A DNA stretch of 13,256 nucleotides from Flavobacteriaceae bacterium (GTDB lineage Bacteria; Bacteroidota; Bacteroidia; Flavobacteriales; Weeksellaceae): the NCBI GenBank assembly GCA_031273305.1, contig JAISSC010000072.1:1-13256 (forward strand), read 5' to 3'. Made by a program: the position numbers and the translations under genes. Below, piece after piece: positions 7,662 through 13,256 of the stretch (the first letter of the stretch is position 1; each line of letters opens with the position of its first letter). The notes below the pieces were generated by a model. The model had not been told where the DNA came from and searched no databases. It saw only the letters and a program-made list of their open reading frames with translations.

Positions 7662-7697
7662 AAAAAAAACCTGGAGTACGCATGTCCAGGCTATTAT
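7662..7697 (+). terminator. Possible terminator of the glycosyltransferase operon
   Basis: Inverted repeat CCTGGA (7670-7675) and TCCAGG (7685-7690), preceded by eight A residues and followed by a loosely T-rich tail, 65 bases after the ArnT-like gene. The stem is short and the tail interrupted, so this is a weak call. Confidence 0.4.
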
Positions 7698-7948
7698 TTG
7701 ATTTTTACTTGCCGTCTAACGTATTTAAATAGAGGTTTTTCGGGCAAAATATTTTTAAAAAAGTACAAAATTATTATTAATAAACAAATTGAACCTACAC
7801 TACACTAATATACGATCATTGCATATAACTTTTTGCCCAAAATCATCTTTAGAATATGAAACATTGAATGCCAATCAGTTGATCGTGTCCCGGATATATT
7901 GCCAATATTGCAGTGTTTAGGCGGTTAAACAGGCATTCGTAAAAAATT

Positions 7949-7980
7949 AAAAAACCTCAGGTTTTCATTTTTTCATTTTT
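7949..7980 (+). terminator. Terminator-like hairpin upstream of the RCC1 operon
   Basis: AAAACC (7951-7956), loop TCA, GGTTTT (7960-7965), preceded by A-rich and followed by T-rich sequence (two six-T runs from 7968). It has the form of a compact intrinsic terminator. It lies just upstream of the RCC1 promoter, so it would insulate that operon or end a transcript from the preceding non-coding region. Confidence 0.55.
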
Positions 7981-7982
7981 TA

Positions 7983-8013
7983 TTGTTTATATATATATTA
8001 ATCACTAAATTTG
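7983..8013 (+). promoter_or_regulatory. Promoter of the RCC1 operon
   Basis: TAAATTTG at 8006-8013 matches the Bacteroidota -7 consensus. TTG at 7983-7985 stands 20 bases upstream, a good -33 partner at accepted spacing. The box ends 31 bases before the ATG of the first RCC1 gene. The tract between the two boxes is almost pure A/T (alternating TA from 7988), which could make promoter strength sensitive to slippage. Confidence 0.65.
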
Positions 8014-8044
8014 TATACTTAGTTTATAATAAAATACTAAACCA

Positions 8045-9649
8045 ATGGAAAATAAGTTATTTTATGGACTAGCTCTTTTTATTATTGCAATGAGATCATT
8101 TGCACAAGTTGGTATCAATACTACACAACCAAAAGGAGCACTTGACATTAATAGTGAAGCAAAAATTATTGTTAACGAAGAGGAGATTACTACCTATGGA
8201 GGTCTCGTATTGCCCGTAGTAAGTTCTGTAAGTGCCGTAGTCAATCTTCAGGGAGGAAAGATTGCAAAAGGAACTCTGGTTTTTTCTATGGCGGACAAAT
8301 GCCTCAGAGTATTCGGTTCCGATGGCAAGTGGGATGGCTGCCTTTCCTTTGCGGGGACAATTGAAGACCTGTTCGATTATAACGCTTGGGAAGGAGTTAA
8401 TTTTAAAGCAAAGAAAATTTCCGCAGGAAACAACTTTACCTTAGCCATTGACTATAATACCAACGCATTATATGCCTCAGGGGAAGGTACCGATTATAAA
8501 AAAGGAACAGGAAGAACAACGAATGAAACTTTTGTACCTATCTTAGCAAGGCATATAGTAGATGTATCAGCAGGGTATCAGCATGGTTTAGCCTGCGATA
8601 TTGATGGCAATCTTTGGGCTTGGGGACAAGGAGAAGGCTATAGACTGGGAAATGGAGCAGAAACAATTTATTATGTTCCTACGGAGGTAACAACTCCCAA
8701 GGCTGCCGAAGCAAAAATTATCAGAGTTGAAGCAGGCTACAAGTTTTCTTTGATCTTAGATGATCAGGGAAATGTATATTACGCCGGAACTTCTTCCTCT
8801 TTTGTAAATGGTCTGGGGGATGCTGCTGCTGTTCAATCTTTTACAAAAATTAATTTCCTGCCGGAAACTTTTATAAAAGATATAAGCATAAATTATTTTT
8901 CAGCAGCTGCTCTTGATTCTGACGGAGGTGTCTGGACATGGGGTGATTCGGAATTTGGCAGGCTGGGTAATGGAACACCTACTGCCGGAGCAGTTACACC
9001 TACAAAGATCACCCTGCCACCGATAAAAAAAGTTGCTATGGGTAATAGATTTGGTTTAGCCATATCTGAAGACGGAACTCAATTATACGGATGGGGCGGT
9101 CCTGAAGGATGGGGAGAATCCGGAAGTATAGAAGCAACACCCACTGATATAACCGGTAATATATCCATAGAAGCTAATAACTTTACAGACCTTGATCGCG
9201 ATGGTGTTGTTGATTCCGGTTTTTCTTTAGAATTTTATTCTGTTGCAGCAGATACAGATAATGGTAATGATTTTGATAACGCTACTGCCACTGCTGCCAC
9301 TGCTGCCGGTGCCATAGTAACCACAAATATGGGAGCATTTGCAGTAAATGGCGACCAATTTCCTTCCAGAGCAGGGTTAGGGTATTATGAAAGATCAACA
9401 AATAGTATATATTCTCCTAATGCTAATGCTTCCCCTGCTACTTCCGGTTTTATTTCTTTATATAATAAAAATTCAGCATACTCAACAATACTTTTTCGAC
9501 AGGTATCTATTGGCAAAGGACATTCCGTTTTGTTGCAATCTGTTAATAATGAAGAAGGAGGATTAGCTTACGGAATGGGAGATGGTACTAGCTATCAATT
9601 AGGCTCTGAATACCTTAATATTCCTATACCTATTTATATTAAAAGATAA
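8045..9649 (+). CDS. Secreted RCC1-repeat beta-propeller protein, paralogue 1
   Basis: Not assignable to a characterised protein. Residues 1-20 form a signal peptide ending RSFA with predicted mature start Q21VGINTTQPKGALDIN, a motif common at the N-terminus of Bacteroidota surface proteins. A small domain follows, with a Cys pair at C86 and C99 (12 residues between). From about 122 to the end there are seven RCC1-like units (approximately 122, 170, 224, 277, 327, 372, 484 onward); units 2, 4 and 5 keep the WxWG/YGWG strand (LWAWGQ, VWTWGD, LYGWGG) and unit 2 the SAGYQHGLA start. Unit 6 is degenerate and enlarged to about 105 residues, with a DxDxDGxxD calcium-binding-like motif at 382-390, a D/N-rich run and an Ala/Thr repeat at 413-421. 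Likely a seven-bladed propeller in the periplasm or on the cell surface, probably binding a protein or glycan. No type IX sorting domain is recognisable; the protein ends in IYIKR. Confidence 0.82.
   Translation: MENKLFYGLALFIIAMRSFAQVGINTTQPKGALDINSEAKIIVNEEEITTYGGLVLPVVSSVSAVVNLQGGKIAKGTLVFSMADKCLRVFGSDGKWDGCLSFAGTIEDLFDYNAWEGVNFKAKKISAGNNFTLAIDYNTNALYASGEGTDYKKGTGRTTNETFVPILARHIVDVSAGYQHGLACDIDGNLWAWGQGEGYRLGNGAETIYYVPTEVTTPKAAEAKIIRVEAGYKFSLILDDQGNVYYAGTSSSFVNGLGDAAAVQSFTKINFLPETFIKDISINYFSAAALDSDGGVWTWGDSEFGRLGNGTPTAGAVTPTKITLPPIKKVAMGNRFGLAISEDGTQLYGWGGPEGWGESGSIEATPTDITGNISIEANNFTDLDRDGVVDSGFSLEFYSVAADTDNGNDFDNATATAATAAGAIVTTNMGAFAVNGDQFPSRAGLGYYERSTNSIYSPNANASPATSGFISLYNKNSAYSTILFRQVSIGKGHSVLLQSVNNEEGGLAYGMGDGTSYQLGSEYLNIPIPIYIKR
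9281..9307 (+). repeat. Imperfect 9-bp tandem repeat within RCC1 paralogue 1
   Basis: Three units, gctactgcc, actgctgcc, actgctgcc, encode the Ala/Thr run after the Asp/Asn-rich stretch in the enlarged sixth unit. It is in frame, so copy changes would alter only loop length. Confidence 0.7.
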
Positions 9650-9667
9650 TAAATTAATAGCAATAAA

Positions 9668-11374
9668 ATGAAAAAAATAAATATATTAAGTACTTTTGTT
9701 CTATTCTTTATAACATCTGTAATATTTTCTCAGGTGGGAATCGGAAACAAAAACCCTCGCGGTGTTTTAGACGTTAATGATGAAAATGGTGAGAACACAC
9801 AAGGTATTGTTCTCCCTGTTGTGCCTGATGCAAACAGAGACACAATAATAATCAACAACGACACAATAACAGTTGCGACTGTTGTTAAACCCGGAGATGC
9901 CTTTGACGTTCATACATATATTAATGAAGAAGAAAATAATGTTAGTGTTGTCGTGCCCGCACCCACGGCAGGAGCAGAGATCGGAACAATAGTTTTTGAC
10001 GTAAAAGCAAATTGTATCAGACTTAAGCATACCGAAGATGTTACAGATGAATTTAGTAAGTGCTTGGTTGATTCCCGTAAGGTAAGAGATGAAATATTTA
10101 ATTATTCAATTTATGATGCCGGGGAGTTTAAACTTAAAAAAGTTGCAGCAGGCATTGAATTTTCAGTTGCTATTGGTATGGATGATTATTTATATACCGC
10201 AGGGTTCAATGCATCTGCTCGAACAGGTAAGGGGTACTATGACAATAGTGGTATAACATGGGGAAGAATATATAATTCAGAAAAAATAGTTGATGTTGCT
10301 GCAGGTTCTTATCATGGCTTTGCAATAACCGAAAGCGGAAAACTTTTAGGTTGGGGAGAAAATAATAGTAGAAGAATTGGTCGTCCGATTGATAGTCCGG
10401 GTAATATAGGTTATGTATACAAGCCTACTCAAGTTATTGTAGATAATGCCTCCGGAGTTAAAAAAGTTGTAGCAGCTAATGAACATTCTATATTACTTAC
10501 AAAAGATGGTCAGGTTTATGCAACCGGTATACATACAGATTATAGAACCGGTTTAGGTGATATTATAACTATTGCCTATCCTAATATTACAGATTCTTTT
10601 ACTCAATTAGTTTTTGAGGGTTTAACACCGGAAGCAACCATTGTTGATATTGCAATTTCTTACTATAATGGTGCGGCAATTGACAGTGAAGGTAATTTAT
10701 GGACTTGGGGTAGAAATGATTATTATATTACAGGGTTAGGAATAGACTCTGACTATACTAAGGTTCCGACAAAAATAAGCATGTCGCCGGGCGTAATATT
10801 TAAAAAGGTAGCCCTTGCTCAAAGAGCAGGGATTGCTTTAACCGATGATAATAAATTATACCAATGGGGAGATAAAAGAATTATAGCCGGAAATGACCCA
10901 CCTGATTATATTACAACTCCGACTTTGGTAGATGATTCGGTTTTTCCTTTTGAAGAAGGAGAGGAGATCGTCTTAATAGAAGCTGATTGGTATCACGAAG
11001 CTCCGTCTTCTATGTTGGTTACTAACCTAAATAAGGTATATGCCGCAGGATATAATGAAGCTATGACGACTAACCCACTTGTGCCGGATAGCAGAAGATT
11101 GGGTATTGATACAGATACGAATAATTACACCGGTGCATATAAAGAAATTCATACTTTGGGAATTTATCCGGGTACTCAATTTACTAAAATATCCATGTCA
11201 GCAACCCATACGGTCTTAAGCACAAAAGAAAACAGTGATGCCTCTTTAAATGCTACCGATTTTAGAGCTTATGGAACCGGTAATGCTAACCGTTTGCAAT
11301 TGGGAACAAGATCAAACCCCGGTTCAGACACAGATCCTTCTTTCTCAGTTTTTTTCGAGCCTGTTAAACGATAA
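9668..11374 (+). CDS. Secreted RCC1-repeat beta-propeller protein, paralogue 2
   Basis: Function unknown; same architecture as its neighbours. Signal peptide residues 1-21 (MKKINIL core, ending VIFS), mature start Q22VGIGNKNPRGVLDVND. The N-terminal domain is longer than in paralogue 1, with an Asn/Thr-rich insertion near 55-95, and carries a Cys pair C116/C132 (15 residues between). Seven RCC1-like units can be traced, beginning near 155, 205, 263, 323, 377, 432 and 503. Best preserved are unit 2 (VDVAAGSYHGFAITESGKLLGWGENN) and unit 4 (AAIDSEGNLWTWGRND). Eukaryotic RCC1 and its relatives use such seven-bladed propellers as binding platforms; that this one binds a partner outside the inner membrane is inference. 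It begins 18 bases after paralogue 1 with an A/T-rich ribosome-binding region and no promoter between, so it is co-transcribed. The C-terminus, FFEPVKR, again lacks a known sorting signal. Confidence 0.82.
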   Translation: MKKINILSTFVLFFITSVIFSQVGIGNKNPRGVLDVNDENGENTQGIVLPVVPDANRDTIIINNDTITVATVVKPGDAFDVHTYINEEENNVSVVVPAPTAGAEIGTIVFDVKANCIRLKHTEDVTDEFSKCLVDSRKVRDEIFNYSIYDAGEFKLKKVAAGIEFSVAIGMDDYLYTAGFNASARTGKGYYDNSGITWGRIYNSEKIVDVAAGSYHGFAITESGKLLGWGENNSRRIGRPIDSPGNIGYVYKPTQVIVDNASGVKKVVAANEHSILLTKDGQVYATGIHTDYRTGLGDIITIAYPNITDSFTQLVFEGLTPEATIVDIAISYYNGAAIDSEGNLWTWGRNDYYITGLGIDSDYTKVPTKISMSPGVIFKKVALAQRAGIALTDDNKLYQWGDKRIIAGNDPPDYITTPTLVDDSVFPFEEGEEIVLIEADWYHEAPSSMLVTNLNKVYAAGYNEAMTTNPLVPDSRRLGIDTDTNNYTGAYKEIHTLGIYPGTQFTKISMSATHTVLSTKENSDASLNATDFRAYGTGNANRLQLGTRSNPGSDTDPSFSVFFEPVKR

Positions 11375-11388
11375 TAAATATAATAAAA

Positions 11389-12924
11389 ATGAAAAAATAT
11401 ATAGAACAAATTTTAGCATTGTGTTTATCTTTAACCTGTATCATATCAAATGCACAAATTCTTATATCTGAAGATGCAGGAGAAGCCAGAGGAGTTTTGG
11501 ATTTGAATAACAGAACAAATCCGAAAAATTTGGGGTTGGTTTTGCCCGCAGTTACTGTTAATGACGAGCCTGCTGCCCTGGGAACCATATTATATGATAA
11601 TGAAAAAAATTGTATAAAATATTCTGATTCCGACGGAGTTTTATCAGATTGTTTATTGTCATCAATAGGGGTTGGAAGAGTATCAAATGAGGTATTGGGG
11701 ATAGGATCAAAATTCCAAATTAAACAGGCTTCTGCCGGCAATAATACTACATTAGTAATAGGTGCTCATGATGAAGCGGTTTACTCTGTAGGAAGCACCA
11801 GTTCTTATAATACGGGATTAGGCACTACTAATCCGGTAAAATTTTTTACCTTGTTTTTTGCAGAACCAACAGCCTCTGTTTCATTATCTTCAACACATGG
11901 GATACTTGCAACAAAAACAGGATATGTTTATGCATGGGGTTCTAATACAAATGGTAGAATAGGAATGGGTTCAGTAGCAAACGTCGGGCTTCCAAGTTTG
12001 GTAGCCGGTTTTGGTCCGGAGGAGGAGGAGGATAACCCCTATTATGGAAAAGCCATACAAGTAGCATCAAGTGGTGCTAATTCATATATTTTAACCGAGG
12101 ACGGACGTGTTTTTTCTATGGGAGCCGCAACAACCTATGGGCTAAATGGAGACGGATTAACCAGTGGTAATGTTACAACACCAAAAGAAATTACATTTTT
12201 TTCTTCAATAACACCTAAAATAACACAAATATCTGCTTCAGAATTTACTGCGGGAGCATCTAACGGAACCAATAAAATTTATGTTTGGGGTGCTGGAGCA
12301 TATTCCGCTTTAGGTACCGGAAAAAATACTGTTGAACCTGCTCCAAAAGAAGTAACTTTCTTAAAAGATATAAAACAAATTGCAATGGGGTATAGAGCCG
12401 GTCTGGCTTTGGTAGAAGATGGTAAAAGTTTTTACGTTTGGGGAGCTAAAGCAAATATATCTTTAGGCAACTCCTCATATCAGTCTACTCCAATTGAATT
12501 AGGATTACCTTTTCCTGAATTAGGATTACCTTTTCCTGAATTTGATCCTGCCACCGATGAAATTTTATCTGTTGAAGCCAGCAGAATTCCTTATTCATCA
12601 ACAGCAACAGAAGGGGGAATTATGATCACTACTACGGCAGGTATTTTTGTTTCAGGAACAAATCGAACAGGAAGATTGGGAACCGGAAATACTGATAATA
12701 TTTCATCCGGATTTGGAATTCTAAGTACGGTCAATATACCTGCCGATACAAAATTTTTAAGAGCTTCTTTAGGAGTTGGTCATTCAATTATTGTTACAGG
12801 TTATAAGGATGGTTCCGGCGAAGAAGTTTATACCGATGGTTTTGGAGTGGGAGCAGCCTCATACAGACCTTTTGGCTCACCTTACATTGAAACTCAACAC
12901 CATCCGGTTGTGTTGTATAAATAG
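11389..12924 (+). CDS. Secreted RCC1-repeat beta-propeller protein, paralogue 3
   Basis: Function unknown; third member of the RCC1 operon, starting 14 bases after paralogue 2. Signal peptide residues 1-22 (ending IISNA), mature start Q23. The initial VGIxxxxP motif of the other two is replaced by ILISEDAGEA, but the following RGVLDLN is kept. Cys pair C75/C88 (12 residues between, as in paralogue 1). Seven RCC1-like units start near 110, 162, 221, 276, 328, 389 and 455; VYAWGSNTNGRIGMG in unit 2, IYVWGAGAYSALGTG in unit 4 and FYVWGAKANISLG in unit 5 are the clearest. An acidic run EEEED lies at 211-215. A 7-residue tandem duplication, ELGLPFP at 370-376 and 377-383, extends the loop after unit 5. 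The C-terminus is VVLYK. Its signal-peptide region contains two Cys (C12, C17), but the context does not look like a lipobox. Confidence 0.82.
   Translation: MKKYIEQILALCLSLTCIISNAQILISEDAGEARGVLDLNNRTNPKNLGLVLPAVTVNDEPAALGTILYDNEKNCIKYSDSDGVLSDCLLSSIGVGRVSNEVLGIGSKFQIKQASAGNNTTLVIGAHDEAVYSVGSTSSYNTGLGTTNPVKFFTLFFAEPTASVSLSSTHGILATKTGYVYAWGSNTNGRIGMGSVANVGLPSLVAGFGPEEEEDNPYYGKAIQVASSGANSYILTEDGRVFSMGAATTYGLNGDGLTSGNVTTPKEITFFSSITPKITQISASEFTAGASNGTNKIYVWGAGAYSALGTGKNTVEPAPKEVTFLKDIKQIAMGYRAGLALVEDGKSFYVWGAKANISLGNSSYQSTPIELGLPFPELGLPFPEFDPATDEILSVEASRIPYSSTATEGGIMITTTAGIFVSGTNRTGRLGTGNTDNISSGFGILSTVNIPADTKFLRASLGVGHSIIVTGYKDGSGEEVYTDGFGVGAASYRPFGSPYIETQHHPVVLYK
12496..12542 (+). repeat. 21-bp perfect in-frame tandem duplication in RCC1 paralogue 3
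   Basis: Two identical 21-base units at 12496-12516 and 12517-12537, plus five matching bases of a third, encode ELGLPFP twice. The absence of any difference between copies suggests a recent duplication by slippage. It lies in an inter-unit loop of the predicted propeller. Confidence 0.95.
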
Positions 12925-12945
12925 CGTAAGTTCGGGATAAGGATG

Positions 12946-12976
12946 TAGCCCGGCTTTGCGAAGCAAAGCCGGGCTA
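12946..12976. terminator. Strong GC-rich hairpin after the RCC1 operon
   Basis: A perfect 14-base-pair stem, tagcccggctttgc (12946-12959) and its complement (12963-12976), closes a GAA triloop, starting 22 bases after the stop codon of RCC1 paralogue 3. It could end the operon transcript or protect its 3' end, but no T run follows. It may instead be a member of a dispersed palindromic repeat family, given the repeats next to it. Confidence 0.6.
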
Positions 12977-13019
12977 ATACATTAATATACAGCAAGTTAT
13001 AATCCATCATTAGTAACAG

Positions 13020-13052
13020 AACGACGTAGAGACGTCCCAATTTGGGCGTCTC
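13020..13052 (+). repeat. 33-bp direct repeat with internal hairpin, copy 1
   Basis: Identical over 33 bases to 13207-13239. The inner part folds: gagacg (13029-13034), bulged T, ccca (13036-13039), ATT loop, tggg (13043-13046), cgtctc (13047-13052). An alternative pairing, gacgt/acgtc, overlaps the left arm (13024-13028 with 13032-13036). It resembles REP-type palindromic units. Confidence 0.85.
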
Positions 13053-13082
13053 ATCTAAACGTAACTAATTGTGCGTGAGGTC

Positions 13083-13206
13083 ATTGCGAGTAGGCACGAC
13101 GAAGCAATCTCATCTTGTTGCGAGCGCAGCGAAGCAAACCCCACATTATAAGGTTGCTGCACTTCTGTTGCGAGCGCAGCGTGGCAATCTTGCTGCGAGG
13201 AAGCAC
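13083..13206. repeat. Cluster of GCGAGCGCAGCG-type repeat units
   Basis: Four related units in the same orientation: attgcgag...gaagcaatct (13083-13110), ttgcgagcgcagcgaagcaa (13118-13137), ttgcgagcgcagcg followed by tggcaatct (13168-13190), and a partial ctgcgaggaagcac (13193-13206). The second and third share 16 identical bases (13116-13131 and 13166-13181). Spacing is irregular, so this is not a CRISPR array. Pieces of the same family occur at 1288-1423. Translation gives no protein resemblance. Confidence 0.75.
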
Positions 13207-13239
13207 AACGACGTAGAGACGTCCCAATTTGGGCGTCTC
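13207..13239 (+). repeat. 33-bp direct repeat with internal hairpin, copy 2
   Basis: Exact second copy of 13020-13052. The two copies flank the GCGAGCGCAGCG-type cluster, so the three parts may form a composite repeat unit of about 220 bases. The window ends 17 bases later and further copies may follow. Confidence 0.85.
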
Positions 13240-13256
13240 CACGTTATAATCGCACG

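Larger units (their letters stand above)
7700..8044 (+). other. Non-coding leader region before the RCC1 operon
   Basis: About 340 bases without a plausible intact gene. It contains an 8-base inverted repeat, gggcaaaa at 7742-7749 and ttttgccc at 7831-7838; a second one, gaatgcc at 7866-7872 and ggcattc at 7932-7938, enclosing a potentially structured 59-base segment; a terminator-like hairpin at 7951-7965; and a promoter at 7983-8013. One frame through 7900-7950 reads CQYCSV, stop, AVKQAFVKN. This recalls the zinc-ribbon N-terminus of some transposases and may be an insertion-sequence scar. A small RNA ending at the hairpin is an alternative. Neither is established. Confidence 0.35.

Noticed and set aside
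9767..10030. Minus-strand 87-codon open frame opposite RCC1 paralogue 2.
   Set aside because: Antisense to a clear coding region and without a promoter or recognisable product.
11389..11457. RCC1 paralogue 3 as a lipoprotein because of cysteines at 12 and 17 in its signal peptide.
   Set aside because: Both Cys lie inside the hydrophobic core without a lipobox context; cleavage after IISNA gives the Gln N-terminus shared by its paralogues.
13020..13239. CRISPR array suggested by repeated palindromic units at the right end.
   Set aside because: Only two copies of the 33-base unit, 154 bases apart, with other repeats between them; no regular spacers and no cas genes.

Overview
The window looks like a piece of an AT-rich Bacteroidota chromosome, most likely class Flavobacteriia. 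The proteins have a flavobacterial character: a type II branched-chain aminotransferase, a stand-alone MnmD, an MDH beginning MKVTVVGAGAVGA, and secreted proteins opening with a QVGI..xxPxGxLDxN motif. Five intergenic regions carry a TAnnTTTG box, the -7 element of the Bacteroidota housekeeping sigma factor, 20-31 bases before a start codon. Start codons are preceded by A/T-rich sequence rather than clear Shine-Dalgarno sites. I cannot name the genus.

Layout. (1) 1-1192, +: the C-terminal three quarters of an acyl-CoA synthetase; its N-terminal part is absent and an in-frame TAA lies just before the first usable ATG. (2) 1193-1474: repeat remnants between convergent genes. (3) 1475-2539, -: ilvE, divergent from mnmD (2638-3318, +). 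(4) A bidirectional terminator at 3432-3462 separates mnmD from convergent mdh (3495-4433, -). (5) 4585-7605, +: a translationally overlapping three-gene operon (family 2 glycosyltransferase, a duplicated LAB_N membrane protein, an ArnT-like GT39 transferase). This is the gene set expected for making a polyprenyl-phosphate sugar and transferring it, probably to lipid A or another envelope glycan. (6) 7606-8044: a long non-coding stretch with two terminator-like hairpins and a promoter. (7) 8045-12924, +: three consecutive paralogous secreted RCC1-type beta-propeller proteins, 14-18 bases apart, evidently one operon. (8) 12925-13256: a strong hairpin and a cluster of dispersed repeats, some related to those in region 2.

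The housekeeping genes (ilvE, mnmD, mdh) are ordinary. The two points of interest are the envelope glycosylation operon, whose ArnT-like enzyme has Met where E. coli ArnT has the Asp of its DETR motif, and the triple RCC1 operon. Each RCC1 protein can be parsed into seven blades behind a signal peptide, a short N-terminal domain and a conserved Cys pair, with no C-terminal sorting domain that I can recognise. This operon is the best candidate in the window for an undescribed system; its function cannot be read from the sequence.
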